DNA from: Pelagibius sp. Alg239-R121
GTDB lineage: Bacteria > Pseudomonadota > Alphaproteobacteria > Kiloniellales > Kiloniellaceae
Direction of reading: 5' to 3'
Assembly (NCBI RefSeq): GCF_947331435.1
Contig: NZ_CAMZOF010000008.1
Span: forward strand, 62,001 to 126,000
DNA length: 64,000 nt
Part shown: one piece after another, positions 1 to 9,746 of the stretch
Layout: each line of letters starts with the position of its first letter
How positions within the stretch are numbered: position 1 is the first letter of the stretch
Notes under the pieces: generated by a model
Database searches by the model: none
Told to the model about the DNA's origin: nothing
The model's input: only the letters and a program-made list of their open reading frames with translations
Translations under genes and position numbers: made by a program

Positions 1-207
1 ACAGACCCAGGTGGTTAGATCTGAAGCGACCTGATTGCTGATGGCACCAGTATTGGCACAGGCCTTGGCAATGCGCCCGGCGTCAATGTCCTTAAAGAAT
101 TTCTCTAAAAGCGAGTGATCAGCAGGATCAAGTACCACATCCTGCGCGTTGGCAGGCTGTATCCCAAAACATAGTGCTAAAAAAAAGAACGCCGAGAGTC
201 CACGCAT
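1..207 (-). CDS. Exported protein, N-terminal part only; possible soluble lytic transglycosylase
   Basis: The window cuts this gene after 69 codons. It starts at the ATG on the minus strand at 207. Residues 1-22 form a Sec signal peptide: a short basic start (MRG), a Phe/Leu/Ala core and an ANA cleavage site before QD. The mature part begins with a helical segment ending in a DLTTWVC motif. The signal peptide, that motif and the position divergent from dapA resemble soluble lytic murein transglycosylases of Rhodospirillales, which start with helical repeats of this sort. The catalytic SLT domain would lie outside the window, so the family is a guess; export to the periplasm is well supported. 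The 257 bases to dapA are noncoding and must hold both divergent promoters. Confidence 0.5.
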   Translation of the reverse strand, partial: MRGLSAFFFLALCFGIQPANAQDVVLDPADHSLLEKFFKDIDAGRIAKACANTGAISNQVASDLTTWVC

Positions 208-464
208 GACTTATCCATTTGGGGGGCTACGGCCATCTTTCAACATCCCGCTTTTCGCGGAGCCGATCGATGATTCTTGCCGCCAGCTTATCAGCCTTGT
301 TTTACATTCCAAAGTGACCGAATGAGGGTTTTGATGAAACTATTGTGTAGAGCCGATCAGATAACGCTTTTTGATGCCCTTGCCGGGGTTCCGGTGAGAG
401 AGTATCTTCGCGCGTCGCAAGTATGCATTTGTGACGCTTTATATTTGATTACTGGGGAAAAGTT

Positions 465-1352
465 ATGGCCGGCCCAATGTTTAAGGGCTCACTCCCGGCG
501 CTGATCACACCGTTCACGAATGGTTCGGTAGATGAAAAGGCGTTCCAGGACTTCGTTCAGTGGCAGATTGACCAGGGAAGCCACGGCGTCGTGCCTTGTG
601 GAACGACCGGCGAGTCGCCGACCTTATCGCATGACGAAGACATGCGGGTAACCAAACTCTGTGTGGAGGTCGCCGACGGCAAAGTACCGGTTATCGCCGG
701 CACAGGGTCCAATTCGACCGAAGAAGCCATTAGCCTGACCCAGGGCGCCAAAGCTTCCGGTGCCGATGCCGCATTGGTTGTGACTCCTTATTACAACAAA
801 CCGAGTCAGGAAGGCCTGTACCAGCACTTCAAGGCGGTTCACGACGCGGTCGAGATCCCAATCGTCATTTACAATATTCCCGGCCGAAGTATCGTGGATA
901 TGACGGTTGAAACCATGGCCCGGCTTGCCGAACTACCCAATATTGTCGGCGTCAAGGATGCGACGGCCGATCTGGCACGCCCGGCCCAGACACGCCTCGC
1001 GATCGGCGAGGATTTCGCTCAGCTTTCAGGCGAAGACGCGACGGCTGTTCCGTTCCTGTCACAGGGCGGGCATGGCTGCATCTCGGTGACCGCCAACGTG
1101 GCGCCAGCACTCTGCGCAGATGTGCAGAATGCGTGGCAGCAGCGCGATTTCGACCGGGTGGATCAAATCAACCAACGCTTGATGCCGCTGCATGAGGCCA
1201 TGTTCATGGAGCCTAGTCCGGGACCTGCCAAGTATGCCTTGAGTCTTCTTGGGCATTGCGAAGATCGTTTGCGGCTGCCGCTCGTCTCGATCTCCCAGAG
1301 CTGTCAGACTGCGGTTCGAAACGCCATGGTCCACGCCGGACTGTTGAACTGA
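465..1352 (+). CDS. dapA: 4-hydroxy-tetrahydrodipicolinate synthase
   Basis: DapA condenses pyruvate with L-aspartate semialdehyde, the first committed step towards diaminopimelate and lysine. The 295-residue protein is full length for this TIM-barrel family. Visible are the substrate-loop motif GTTGE (46-50), YYNKPSQEG (109-117), catalytic Tyr136 in IYNIPGR, and Schiff-base Lys164 in GVKDAT. The start at 465 follows a GGGGAA ribosome site at about 7 bases; Met5 (477) is an alternative start. smpB follows after 53 bases on the same strand, a gene order common in Alphaproteobacteria, so co-transcription is likely. Confidence 0.96.
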   Translation: MAGPMFKGSLPALITPFTNGSVDEKAFQDFVQWQIDQGSHGVVPCGTTGESPTLSHDEDMRVTKLCVEVADGKVPVIAGTGSNSTEEAISLTQGAKASGADAALVVTPYYNKPSQEGLYQHFKAVHDAVEIPIVIYNIPGRSIVDMTVETMARLAELPNIVGVKDATADLARPAQTRLAIGEDFAQLSGEDATAVPFLSQGGHGCISVTANVAPALCADVQNAWQQRDFDRVDQINQRLMPLHEAMFMEPSPGPAKYALSLLGHCEDRLRLPLVSISQSCQTAVRNAMVHAGLLN

Positions 1353-1405
1353 CGGAGTAGGTGTACAGGGGTTCCGCACTCTCCGCGCCCTGATCGAGAT
1401 CAGAT

Positions 1406-1873
1406 ATGACAGTCAGTGAAAACAACCTCGTTGCGCAGAATCGGCGCGCGCGACACGACTACTTTATTGAAGATGTCGTCGAAGGCGGTCTTGTTCTGAC
1501 CGGCAGCGAAGTGAAGTCGTTGCGTCAGGGCCGTGCGTCGATCCTTGAGTCCTATGCGGCGGAGGAAAAGGGCGAGATGTTCCTGGTCAATGCCCATATT
1601 CCGACCTACGACGCAGCCAATCGCTTTAATCACGAACCCAAACGGCCGCGGAAGATCCTTTTGAAGCGGAAGGAAATGGCCAAAATGATCGGGATGGTGC
1701 ATCGCGAGGGCTACACCGTTGTGCCGGTGAGCCTCTATTTTAATAAGCGCGGTATCGCAAAGGTCGGCCTGGGCCTTGCCAAAGGAAAGAAGCAGGCCGA
1801 CAAGCGTGACACCGAGAGGAAGCGGGATTGGCAGCGGGATAAAGCCCGTCTGCTGCGGAACAAAACCCTCTAA
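1406..1873 (+). CDS. smpB: SsrA-binding protein SmpB
   Basis: SmpB binds tmRNA and places it in the A site of stalled ribosomes for trans-translation. The 155-residue protein has the family's full length: an OB-fold core beginning [16 protein letters not shown], the GSEVKSLR motif near residue 35, and the basic C-terminal tail (about 125-155, rich in Lys, Arg and Asp) that becomes helical in the mRNA channel. It probably shares the dapA transcript. The tmRNA gene itself is not in this window. Confidence 0.97.
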   Translation: MTVSENNLVAQNRRARHDYFIEDVVEGGLVLTGSEVKSLRQGRASILESYAAEEKGEMFLVNAHIPTYDAANRFNHEPKRPRKILLKRKEMAKMIGMVHREGYTVVPVSLYFNKRGIAKVGLGLAKGKKQADKRDTERKRDWQRDKARLLRNKTL

Positions 1874-1901
1874 ATAAACGATCGGCAGACTGCGTTGCGT
1901 T

Positions 1902-1922
1902 TTTTCACTGAAACAGTGAAAA
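1902..1922. terminator. Convergent hairpin between smpB and the uracil-DNA glycosylase gene
   Basis: A perfect inverted repeat (TTTTCACTG, loop AAA, CAGTGAAAA) sits between two genes that face each other, where a shared terminator is expected. No run of T follows the stem on either strand, so it is not a textbook intrinsic terminator, although the A/T outer arms could partly substitute. Confidence 0.5.
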
Positions 1923-1932
1923 CGGACAGGCA

Positions 1933-2604
1933 TTAACCCCCAGCATCGATCCGGCTGCGCACGGTCTTGAACACGGCTTCGAACATTTCTTCGGTCAGGC
2001 GTCCGGTGTTGGTGTTGTAGCGTGAGCAGTGGTAGCTATCCACAAGCAGCAGGCCATTCGGCAGTTCGTGTACCGCCTGATGAGCGAATTTGCAGTGGCT
2101 TTTCCGCAATCCAAGCGCCGACAAAGCCGCGCCATGGGCAATACCGCCGAGCGCAACCAGCACCTTAAGGTTGGGCAGCGTCGTCAGTTCAGAAGTCAGG
2201 AATGTCAGGCATTCCTTAATTTCCTGGGTTGCCGGCTTGTTTTCGGGGGGCACGCAGCGAACGGCATTGGTGATCCGGCAATCTTGCAGATCCAAACCGT
2301 CATCCGGGCGCTTGTCGTAATTGCCGCTGGCAAAGCCATACTTTTTTAGGGTCGCATAGAGCAGGTCGCCGGCATAGTCACCTGTAAAGGGGCGGCCGGT
2401 TTGGTTCGCGCCCTTGAGACCGGGCGCGAGTCCTACAATCAGTAGACGCGCGTCCAGCGGGCCGAATGACCTGACTGGCGCATTATGGAAACTCGGAAAC
2501 TTTTCCTGATTGGCCTGCCGAAATGCGCTCAGGCGCGGGCAAATCGGACAGTCGGACGCTGGGCTGTCGGGGACGGCGCACGCGTCTGGAGCGGCAACGG
2601 ACAT
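1933..2604 (-). CDS. Uracil-DNA glycosylase, family 5 (UdgB-like)
   Basis: This enzyme excises uracil and other deaminated bases from DNA. The 223-residue protein has the family 4/5 architecture. Cysteines that ligate a [4Fe-4S] cluster lie near the N-terminus (CPICPRL) and in the middle (CRITNAVRC). The first catalytic motif reads GLAPGLKGANQTGRPFTGD and lacks the acidic residue of family 4 (GEAPG), which points to family 5. The C-terminal motif HCSRYNTNTGRLT matches the family 5 version. It lies 15 bases downstream of the NYN-domain gene on the same strand, so the two are probably co-transcribed. Confidence 0.88.
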   Translation of the reverse strand: MSVAAPDACAVPDSPASDCPICPRLSAFRQANQEKFPSFHNAPVRSFGPLDARLLIVGLAPGLKGANQTGRPFTGDYAGDLLYATLKKYGFASGNYDKRPDDGLDLQDCRITNAVRCVPPENKPATQEIKECLTFLTSELTTLPNLKVLVALGGIAHGAALSALGLRKSHCKFAHQAVHELPNGLLLVDSYHCSRYNTNTGRLTEEMFEAVFKTVRSRIDAGG

Positions 2605-2619
2605 CTCTGAATTCCGGCG

Positions 2620-3237
2620 TTAGGCGGATTCCGCTTCATAGACATCGTCGTAATCCTCGAATTCCTCGTCTTCGCTGACTGGTTCGCTGGGCCGGCGATT
2701 CTCGCCACCGCTCTGGCGCTCGATCTTCGGCTGGAGGTCGTAAAGATCGAGAAAGGTATCGGCCTGTCTGCGCAGTTCATCCGCCACCATGGAAGGTTGC
2801 GAGCGGACGGTCGAGACAACAGTCACGCGGACACCTTTGCGCTGAACCGCTTCGACCAGGCGCCGAAAGTCTCCGTCGCCGGAAAAAAGGACGATGTGGT
2901 CCAGATGATCGGCCATTTCCAGAACGTCGATCGCCAATTCGATGTCCATGTTGCCTTTGATCTTACGGCGGCCGGTTGCGTCAGTGAACTCCTTGGTCGG
3001 TTTGGTGACCATGGTGTAACCGTTGTAATCGAGCCAATCGACCAATGGACGGATGGGCGAGTATTCCTGATCTTCAATCAAAGCCGTGTAGTAGAAGGCT
3101 CTGATCATATTGCACTGGCTCGCAAATAGTCCTTGCAAGCGTTTGTAATCAATATCAAAACCTAGCGCTCGGGCGGTCGCGTATAAGTTCGAACCGTCGA
3201 TAAATAACGCCACCTTCTCCTGTGGGTAGAAGTTCAT
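2620..3237 (-). CDS. NYN domain protein (LabA/DUF88 family)
   Basis: The 205-residue protein is a PIN-like NYN-fold putative nuclease of the LabA/DUF88 group. Conserved acidic residues are visible in ALFIDGSNLY (Asp14) and LFSGDGDFRRLVEAV (middle), as expected for metal-dependent RNA cleavage. The fold ends near residue 160. The last 45 residues are low-complexity and strongly acidic (EDEEFEDYDDVYEAE), probably disordered. Members act in RNA turnover; the substrate here is unknown. It reads into the uracil-DNA glycosylase gene and is divergent from folK, with about 160 bases between them. Confidence 0.85.
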   Translation of the reverse strand: MNFYPQEKVALFIDGSNLYATARALGFDIDYKRLQGLFASQCNMIRAFYYTALIEDQEYSPIRPLVDWLDYNGYTMVTKPTKEFTDATGRRKIKGNMDIELAIDVLEMADHLDHIVLFSGDGDFRRLVEAVQRKGVRVTVVSTVRSQPSMVADELRRQADTFLDLYDLQPKIERQSGGENRRPSEPVSEDEEFEDYDDVYEAESA

Positions 3238-3398
3238 GATAATTCCTCACGCGGGTTTAAAAACGCAAAATTGTTTGTATGTAAATCGACTACAGATTGA
3301 ACTGGTTCTAGGACGTCTAAAACAGCGTTCTGTATACAGTGCAATATTTAGGACACATTGATCTATCAGCAAGAGACAAAAACCGGGGTAGCGATTTC

Positions 3399-3893
3399 GT
3401 GATCTTTATCGGATTAGGAGCGAATTTATCAAGTCCAGGCTTTGGTCTGCCAAAGGATGCCTGTGAGGCTGCGCTTAAAGAAGTTGAAAATCAAGGTATT
3501 AAGATTGCGAAGCGGTCACGCTGGTATCGAAGTGAGCCTGTGCCTGTCTCGGATCAACCCTGGTATATCAATGGTGTGGCTGCCTTGGAAACGCAGCTTT
3601 CGCCGAAAGATCTATTACTAGTGTTGCATCAAATCGAAGAAAAATTCGGACGTGTACGAAAGATTCGCAATGAAGCGCGCGTTATTGACTTGGATTTGCT
3701 TGTGTATGACGAGCGAATATCAGGAGAGGGTGAGGTTCCTGTCTTGCCGCATCCGCGATTGGCAGAGCGGGCGTTCGTCGTCCTGCCGTTGATTGAGATT
3801 GAACCTGAATGGCGGCATCCTGCCACCGGGTTGACCGGCAGGGACCTTGTTGCTGCGCTGCCGACGGGGCAGGTCACAGAATTGGACGAATAG
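3399..3893 (+). CDS. folK: 2-amino-4-hydroxy-6-hydroxymethyldihydropteridine diphosphokinase
   Basis: FolK transfers pyrophosphate from ATP to 6-hydroxymethyl-dihydropterin in folate synthesis. Family motifs are clear: IGLGANLSSP at the start, the RSRWYRSEPV strand, the metal-binding segment RVIDLDLLVYD, and LPHPRLAERAFVVLPL. An ATG at 3339 would add 20 residues unlike any FolK. I prefer the GTG at 3399, preceded by a GGGG ribosome site, which makes the protein begin directly with the first beta strand (164 residues). Base composition is more A/T-rich than in neighbouring genes. Confidence 0.9.
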   Translation: MIFIGLGANLSSPGFGLPKDACEAALKEVENQGIKIAKRSRWYRSEPVPVSDQPWYINGVAALETQLSPKDLLLVLHQIEEKFGRVRKIRNEARVIDLDLLVYDERISGEGEVPVLPHPRLAERAFVVLPLIEIEPEWRHPATGLTGRDLVAALPTGQVTELDE

Positions 3894-4080
3894 CAGGCTA
3901 ACTCGCTGCGCAGGGACGACCTAAGGCGCATCAACACTGATGATCTGCCGGTGGGTTCATCTTTTTCAAAACCCTGGAGTATCTTCGACGTACCATCTGT
4001 GGCGAACGACGCTCTATTCAATTGTGATGAAACGATTCCAGGAATAGGCCTAAAGTCCGCGGAATACTTGACAATTTGCC

Positions 4081-4109
4081 TTGCGCATCACACCTCAGAT
4101 GCCTATAGT
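4081..4109 (+). promoter_or_regulatory. Candidate sigma-70-type promoter of rpoZ
   Basis: TTGCGC (4081-4086) and TATAGT (4104-4109) are separated by exactly 17 bases and end 54 bases upstream of the rpoZ start codon. They lie in a 270-base gap after folK with no other plausible gene. A better -35 match, TTGACA, lies about 12 bases upstream but is too far from TATAGT to pair with it. Confidence 0.4.
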
Positions 4110-4163
4110 CCGCGACCCTAAGGTCCCCCATACGACTAACTGAATAACCGGAGCTCCCAATTC

Positions 4164-4598
4164 ATGGCGCGCGTTACCGTTGAAGACTGCGTTGTTAAGA
4201 TCCCAAACCGTTTCGAACTGGTGATGGTTGCCGGCCAGAGGGCCCGTGACATTTCCGCCGGCGGAAGCCTGACGGTCGAGCGTGATAATGACAAAAACCC
4301 GGTGGTTGCCCTGCGAGAAATCGCGGACGAGACGATCAGTGTTGATGCTCTGGGTGAAGAGCTGATCCAAGGGTTGCAGAAGCATATCGAAACGGATGAG
4401 CCCGAAGACGATATGCCGGAGTTCGATGAGCCGATGGTTGATGCTGCAAAAGCAGCCGGCGAAGAGCTGGTTGCAGCCGGTGTTCTCAGCGTTGAGACGG
4501 CAGAAGGCCCGGCGGCTGAAACAACCGAAGCAGCTGCGCCATTTGCCGATGATGCGGTCATGGGTGGAACTCCGAGCGACGATCCAGACGTCGCCTGA
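4164..4598 (+). CDS. rpoZ: DNA-directed RNA polymerase subunit omega
   Basis: Omega binds the beta-prime subunit, helps assemble RNA polymerase and forms part of one ppGpp site. The N-terminus [20 protein letters not shown] and the following RARDISAGG are diagnostic. At 144 residues it is long: residues from about 78 on form an acidic, Ala/Glu-rich tail ([10 protein letters not shown], then EAAAPFAD) that is probably disordered, as is usual in Alphaproteobacteria. The next gene is the (p)ppGpp enzyme, a conserved rpoZ-rsh order that couples a ppGpp target subunit to its synthetase. Confidence 0.96.
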   Translation: MARVTVEDCVVKIPNRFELVMVAGQRARDISAGGSLTVERDNDKNPVVALREIADETISVDALGEELIQGLQKHIETDEPEDDMPEFDEPMVDAAKAAGEELVAAGVLSVETAEGPAAETTEAAAPFADDAVMGGTPSDDPDVA

Positions 4599-4750
4599 TC
4601 AGGCAGGCCTGCACACAGTGCCTGCGAATGACAGACCATCAGGAGAAGCGACCTGGACCTTTTGTCCGGGTGCGAGAAGGCGCCTGCTAGTAATTCCTGT
4701 TTGGGAATTTGTCCGATAGGATAATGACCGGACGATAAGGCAGGCGCGGA

Positions 4751-6892
4751 ATGATCCGACAGTTTGAGCTTGTAGAACGGGTTAAGGCCTACGATCCCAA
4801 TGTGGATGAGGAGGCCCTTAACCGCGCCTATGTCTATGCGATGAAGTATCACGGCTCGCAAAAACGCGAGTCAGGTGATCCTTATTTTTCTCATCCCATC
4901 GAAGTCGCCGGTATCCTCACGGATCTTAAGCTCGACGACGATTCCATTATTACTGCGTTACTCCATGATGTTGTGGAGGATACCGAAGCCACGCTCGCCG
5001 ACGTTGAGCGGGTGTTCGGCAAGGATATTGAGCGCCTGGTCGACGGCGTTACCAAGCTGACGCGCCTGGAGCTGCAGTCCGAACAGACCAAGCATGCCGA
5101 GAATTTCCGCAAGCTGGTCTTAGCGATGTCAGAGGATATCCGCGTCTTGCTGGTCAAGCTCGCGGATCGGCTCCACAACATGCAGACTCTGCGGTTTGTG
5201 AAATCGCCCGATAAACGCCGCCGGATCGCCCGGGAAACGATGGATATCTACGCGCCGCTGGCTGAACGCATCGGTATGCAGCGCTTTAAAGACGACCTGG
5301 AAGACCTTTCGTTCGCTGAACTTAATCCGGATGGACGTCAGTCGATCCTGGCGCGCCTTGAGTTTCTCAAGGGACAGGGTGACGATCTTTCGATCCGCAT
5401 TGTCGATAAACTTCAGGCCGACCTCGCCAAGCATTCGATCGACGCCAAGGTTTCAGGTCGGATGAAAACGCCGCACTCGATTTGGCGCAAGATGCAGCGC
5501 AAGGACGTTACCTTCGAGCAGCTTTCCGACATCATGGCGTTCCGGGTCGTGGTCGCCGACATCAAGGATTGTTATGCGGCGCTGGGTGTTTTGCACGGTG
5601 ACTACCCTGTCGTGCCTGGCCGCTTTAAGGATTACATCTCGACGCAGAAACCCAATGGCTACAGCTCACTGCACACCTGCATCATTGGTCCGGAGCGTCA
5701 GCGTATCGAGATCCAGATCCGCACGACCGAGATGCACGAGGTGGCTGAATACGGTGTCGCGGCGCATTGGGTTTACAAACAGGGCCACAAGCAGGAGGGG
5801 CGACAGTACCGCTGGCTGCGTGAGCTGCTGGATATTCTGGAACATGCTTCCAATCCGGAAGAATTTCTCGAGCATACGAAGCTGGAGATGTTCCAGGATC
5901 AAGTTTTCTGCTTTTCCCCAAAGGGCGATTTAATCGCCCTGCCGAACGGTTCGACCCCCGTTGATTTCGCCTATGCGGTTCACAGTGAAGTCGGCAATGC
6001 CTGTGTCGGCGCCAAAGTGAACGGACGCATGGTCCAACTTCGCTCCGTCCTGCACAACGGCGATCAGGTTGAGATCATTACATCCAAGGCCCAGACGCCG
6101 TCACCGGACTGGGAGAAATTCGTCGTCAGCGGAAAGGCAAAAGCCTGTATTCGCCGTTTCGTAAGATTGAAGGAAAAGGATCAGTACGGCGAGCTGGGGC
6201 TTCAGATTCTGCAAAAAGCCTTTCGGTTAGAGGGTTACGATTACACAGAAAAAGCCGTGGCAGGCGTCCTGAAGAAGTTCCGCTGTGATGCAATTGAAGA
6301 CCTGTACTTCCGCGTCGGACAGGGGCACCTGACCGGACGCGAAGTATTGGTTGCGGTCTTTCCCGGTGCCAAGGACGATACCAAGGCGCAAAAGATCGTT
6401 CCGACCAACCGGAGTAAGCCCAAGACGGCCAAAGCTACGGACAATGCGGTCCCTATCACTGGCCTGATTCCTGGCATGGCCGTCCATTATGCTCATTGCT
6501 GTCACCCCTTGCCGGGGGACCGTATTGTCGGGATCGTGACCACTGGTAAGGGCGTAACCGTTCACACGATTGATTGTGAAACGCTGGAGACTTTTCAGGA
6601 GACGCCGGAACGGTGGGTTGATGTGTCTTGGGACTTCAAGGACAGCGATGATCGGCATACTGGACGGCTCCACCTCGTGGTTGCCAACGAGCCGGGGAGC
6701 CTGGGCGGTCTTTCAACAATTATCGGCAAGAATTATGGCAATATTAGTAACCTCAAGATTACTAATCGCTCTATGGACTTTTTTGAGATGCTGATCGACG
6801 TCGAGGTCCATGACGTCAAGCACCTCAGTAACATTATTGCCGCCTTGCGGGCGACGCCTGTTGTAACTTCGGTGGATCGTGCTCGCGGTTAG
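4751..6892 (+). CDS. rsh: Bifunctional (p)ppGpp synthetase/hydrolase (RelA/SpoT homologue)
   Basis: The 713-residue enzyme makes and degrades the alarmone (p)ppGpp. Domains in order: an HD hydrolase domain (about 25-180) with an intact His-Asp pair at 72-73 in LLHDVVEDTEA; a nucleotidyltransferase synthetase domain (about 235-345) with RMKTPHSIWRKM, a strand-located Asp in FEQLSDIMAFRVVV and EYGVAAHW; a TGS domain (about 390-450, FCFSPKGDLIALPNGSTPVDFAYAVH); and a C-terminal ACT domain (about 640-713). Intact residues in both catalytic domains predict both activities, as is normal where a single long RSH is present. It follows rpoZ by 152 bases. Confidence 0.96.
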   Translation: MIRQFELVERVKAYDPNVDEEALNRAYVYAMKYHGSQKRESGDPYFSHPIEVAGILTDLKLDDDSIITALLHDVVEDTEATLADVERVFGKDIERLVDGVTKLTRLELQSEQTKHAENFRKLVLAMSEDIRVLLVKLADRLHNMQTLRFVKSPDKRRRIARETMDIYAPLAERIGMQRFKDDLEDLSFAELNPDGRQSILARLEFLKGQGDDLSIRIVDKLQADLAKHSIDAKVSGRMKTPHSIWRKMQRKDVTFEQLSDIMAFRVVVADIKDCYAALGVLHGDYPVVPGRFKDYISTQKPNGYSSLHTCIIGPERQRIEIQIRTTEMHEVAEYGVAAHWVYKQGHKQEGRQYRWLRELLDILEHASNPEEFLEHTKLEMFQDQVFCFSPKGDLIALPNGSTPVDFAYAVHSEVGNACVGAKVNGRMVQLRSVLHNGDQVEIITSKAQTPSPDWEKFVVSGKAKACIRRFVRLKEKDQYGELGLQILQKAFRLEGYDYTEKAVAGVLKKFRCDAIEDLYFRVGQGHLTGREVLVAVFPGAKDDTKAQKIVPTNRSKPKTAKATDNAVPITGLIPGMAVHYAHCCHPLPGDRIVGIVTTGKGVTVHTIDCETLETFQETPERWVDVSWDFKDSDDRHTGRLHLVVANEPGSLGGLSTIIGKNYGNISNLKITNRSMDFFEMLIDVEVHDVKHLSNIIAALRATPVVTSVDRARG

Positions 6893-7027
6893 GGCCCTCC
6901 GTTCCGAACGGCGGGATCAGACCATTGCCTTGATCGGCGATGTCAGCGTGCTCACGTAAGGGGGTAAGGCAAAGAATCGGCGTGGTACCGCGGAGTTCCC
7001 GCGCCAATCGAGGTGTGACCGCGCAGA

Positions 7028-7627
7028 ATGTTTCAACGACGTAATCCTTTACCCTGGGCAGCGCGCATTGCTCAACTGATATGGCCCACGCAAGGTTGGC
7101 GTCGTGCCGGCTCCTATGTCGCGCACCGGCTTCGGCGTCTGCCGGGAACGCCCTACAGGATTGCTGCAGGTTTCGCCAGTGGTGCTGCCGTTTCTTTCAC
7201 ACCCTTTATCGGTCTGCATTTTGTCCTCGCGGGACTGCTCGCGATGCTCTTGCGCGGAAATCTGATGGCGGCGGCCATTGGGACAGTTGTCGGTAATCCC
7301 TGGACCTTCCCCTTTATCTGGTGGTGGATCTACGGATTGGGAACTTGGATTCTCGGCGGCAACGGTACAAATGGGCTGCCGGATGAGCTCACTTTCTCGT
7401 ACATATTCGACAATCCCCTAAAGGTTCTGGTTCCCATGGTGGTCGGGGCTGTGCCGACCGCTACGTTGGCTTGGTTCTTGTGTTTCTGGCCATTGCGCCG
7501 CATGGTTGATCGTTACCAGACAGCGAGGCTGAAGCGCCTGCAGAAAAAACTGGAGCGAAAACGGCGAGAGGCGGCTGCTGCAACCGCCGCTGTGCCGTAC
7601 GACCATGTGGCGGAGACGAGAAGATGA
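7028..7627 (+). CDS. DUF2062 membrane protein
   Basis: A 199-residue inner-membrane protein of the DUF2062 family, function unknown. It begins with a basic amphipathic segment ([20 protein letters not shown]). Three or four hydrophobic segments follow between about residues 48 and 160, including the family signature [20 protein letters not shown] and the [14 protein letters not shown] stretch. The C-terminus is a basic, Arg/Ala-rich tail. Its stop overlaps the pdxJ start by four bases, so translation is coupled. It sits between rsh and pdxJ, as in related genomes. Confidence 0.88.
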   Translation: MFQRRNPLPWAARIAQLIWPTQGWRRAGSYVAHRLRRLPGTPYRIAAGFASGAAVSFTPFIGLHFVLAGLLAMLLRGNLMAAAIGTVVGNPWTFPFIWWWIYGLGTWILGGNGTNGLPDELTFSYIFDNPLKVLVPMVVGAVPTATLAWFLCFWPLRRMVDRYQTARLKRLQKKLERKRREAAAATAAVPYDHVAETRR

Positions 7628-8394
7628 GCGATTATCTGCGTTTAGGGGTTAATATCGATCATGTTGCGACAATCCGGAATGCGCGGGGTGGTCGCCATCC
7701 TGACCCGGTTCGCGCCGCCCGGATGGCTGCTGCAGCGGGCGCCGACGGCATAACCGCACACCTGCGTGAGGATCGCAGGCACATCAGCGACGATGACATC
7801 GAGCGCCTGTCCAAGGACATCGATTTACCGCTGAACTTTGAAATGGCGGCGACCGAAGAAATGATCGGCATTGCCCTGCGCCATACGCCCCATGCGGCCT
7901 GTCTGGTACCGGAAAAGCGTACTGAAGTTACCACGGAAGGCGGCTTGGATGCCGCAGGAGGGCTAGAAACATTGCGGCCGGTGGTCGCTCGGCTGGCGCA
8001 AGCCGGTATTCGAGTATCTTTGTTTATCGACCCGGATGCTGCACAACTTGAAGCCGCCGTTGCATTGGGAGCGCCGGTCGTCGAACTGCATACGGGCGCC
8101 TATTGCGACAGTTTTCTTGAAGATGACGGGGGCGCCGGTACCAGAGCTGAACTGGCGCGTATCGTCGATGCCGCTGCTGCCGCTGATGAACTGGGATTGG
8201 AATGTCACGCCGGGCACGGGCTAACCTTTGATACCGTGTGCGACGTCGCAGCGATTCCAACGATTATGGAGCTCAACATCGGTCACTTCCTGATGGGCGA
8301 GGCGATTTTCGGCGGATTGGATAGCTCGATCAAGCGCATGCGTGCTCTGATGGACAAGGCGCGGGCCGAAGCCGGCGGTGCGCGGACCGCATAG
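7624..8394 (+). CDS. pdxJ: Pyridoxine 5'-phosphate synthase
   Basis: PdxJ closes the pyridoxine ring from 1-deoxy-xylulose 5-phosphate and 3-amino-1-hydroxyacetone phosphate in vitamin B6 synthesis. The 256-residue TIM barrel shows the family start [19 protein letters not shown], the HLREDRRHI motif with the conserved active-site residues, FIDPD in the middle, ELHTGAYC, and the AGHGL and [12 protein letters not shown] phosphate-binding motifs near the end. Its ATG overlaps the stop of the preceding gene. acpS follows after 43 bases; pdxJ-acpS is a conserved pair. Confidence 0.97.
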   Translation: MSDYLRLGVNIDHVATIRNARGGRHPDPVRAARMAAAAGADGITAHLREDRRHISDDDIERLSKDIDLPLNFEMAATEEMIGIALRHTPHAACLVPEKRTEVTTEGGLDAAGGLETLRPVVARLAQAGIRVSLFIDPDAAQLEAAVALGAPVVELHTGAYCDSFLEDDGGAGTRAELARIVDAAAAADELGLECHAGHGLTFDTVCDVAAIPTIMELNIGHFLMGEAIFGGLDSSIKRMRALMDKARAEAGGARTA

Positions 8395-8437
8395 CGCGGT
8401 CGGTATGGCTTTGATGCGACCGCAATAGAGGTGTTCG

Positions 8438-8839
8438 ATGATTTTGGGAATCGGTAACGATCTGATCGATATTCGCAGGATCGAAAAAAGCCTCGAGCGG
8501 TTTGGTGACCGCTTTACCAATCGTGTCTTTACCGAGTTGGAACAGACGAAATCGGACCGCCGGGCGCAACGTGCTGCGAGCTACGCTAAGCGGTTCGCAG
8601 CCAAAGAAGCCTGCGCGAAGGCGCTGGGAACAGGTGTACCGCGAAAGGGCGTCCATTGGCGCGATCTGGGCGTTGTGAACCTGCCGTCGGGGAAACCGAC
8701 GATGGCACTCACGGGCGGTGCTGCGGAAAGATTGCGTGAACTGACGCCCGAAGGGATGACAGTTCAGGTCGATCTGACTATAACCGACGACTTCCCGCTG
8801 GCGCAGGCCATCGTGATTATTTCTGCCGAGCCGGCGTGA
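8438..8839 (+). CDS. acpS: Holo-[acyl-carrier-protein] synthase
   Basis: AcpS transfers the 4'-phosphopantetheine arm of CoA to apo-ACP, activating it for fatty acid synthesis. The 133-residue protein is typical in size. The Mg-binding motif is near the N-terminus ([13 protein letters not shown], Asp8) and the second motif is [15 protein letters not shown] with the catalytic Glu. It lies in the pdxJ-acpS-lepB-rnc-era run, probably one transcription unit. Confidence 0.96.
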   Translation: MILGIGNDLIDIRRIEKSLERFGDRFTNRVFTELEQTKSDRRAQRAASYAKRFAAKEACAKALGTGVPRKGVHWRDLGVVNLPSGKPTMALTGGAAERLRELTPEGMTVQVDLTITDDFPLAQAIVIISAEPA

Positions 8840-8954
8840 CGCTCTCGGCGGTACCGTGACCGGCAACATGGCGTTGTGCCGATTTAGTGCGCTTTCGAAC
8901 CGAGGCTCGGTCTCGCTCAAATGTAAAGCGTATAGCCAAGGAACTGAGTAAAGA

Positions 8955-9746
8955 ATGTCGAAAAAACGTGAAAGTTCGGATCTGGATGCGGAATCCCGGG
9001 TTTCGGGAAGCGGCGAGAGTGGGGAAGCGCCCGGCGCCGCGATGGAGACCATCAAGACAGTCGTCTACGCAGTCTTGATTGCGTTCCTGGTACGGACCTT
9101 TGCTTACGAGCCCTTTAATATCCCCTCAGGTTCTATGAAACCGACTCTGTTGGTCGGCGACTACCTGTTCGTTTCCAAGTTCTCCTACGGCTACAGTCAC
9201 TATTCCCTGCCGTTCAGCCCAAAGATTTTCAGTGGCCGGATTCTCGCTGACGAACCAGAGCGCGGCGATGTCGCGGTCTTCAAGGAGCCGCGCGACAATA
9301 AAACGGATTACATCAAGCGCATTGTCGGCTTACCGGGCGATACAATACAGGTCGTCGGTGGTATTCTGCACATCAATGGTACTCCGGTTAAGCGTGAAAA
9401 GGTGACAGACCGGCCTGACCGCAATTCTATCAATATGCCCACGACGGTCACCGAATATGTCGAAACCCTGCCAAATGGTGTAAAGCACCTGATTTGGGAG
9501 GAGGGCGACGCTAGGCAGCTCGACAACACGCGGGCGTACACAGTTCCCGAAGGCCACTACTTTGGCATGGGGGATAATCGGGACAATAGCCAGGATAGCC
9601 GGGTGATCGGTTTCATCCCTGCAGAAAACCTGATCGGGCGTGCCGAGTTCCTGTTCTTCTCTCACGATAGCTCTGCACGGATTTGGGAGATCTGGAAGTG
9701 GCCGTCGGCGATCCGCTTTGGACGGTTGGGTGATGGCATCGACTGA
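8955..9746 (+). CDS. lepB: Signal peptidase I
   Basis: LepB removes signal peptides from exported proteins at the outer face of the inner membrane. The 263-residue protein has a hydrophilic N-terminus, one membrane anchor (about 33-50), and the Ser/Lys dyad: Ser60 in NIPSGSMKPTLLVGDY and Lys121 in YIKRIVGLPGD. Box E (GHYFGMGDNRDNSQDSR) is intact. Its last 14 bases overlap the rnc start, so the two are translationally coupled. Confidence 0.96.
   Translation: MSKKRESSDLDAESRVSGSGESGEAPGAAMETIKTVVYAVLIAFLVRTFAYEPFNIPSGSMKPTLLVGDYLFVSKFSYGYSHYSLPFSPKIFSGRILADEPERGDVAVFKEPRDNKTDYIKRIVGLPGDTIQVVGGILHINGTPVKREKVTDRPDRNSINMPTTVTEYVETLPNGVKHLIWEEGDARQLDNTRAYTVPEGHYFGMGDNRDNSQDSRVIGFIPAENLIGRAEFLFFSHDSSARIWEIWKWPSAIRFGRLGDGID

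Noticed and set aside
277-504. 75-codon frame overlapping the dapA start
   Set aside because: It has no family features, overlaps the start of dapA and its ribosome site, and is most likely chance.
1400-1933. 177-codon minus-strand frame opposite smpB
   Set aside because: It covers smpB, whose family match is certain, and its translation resembles no protein family.
8330-9055. 241-codon minus-strand frame over the pdxJ-acpS-lepB junctions
   Set aside because: It runs across three certain genes on the other strand and reads like the reverse of their coding sequence.
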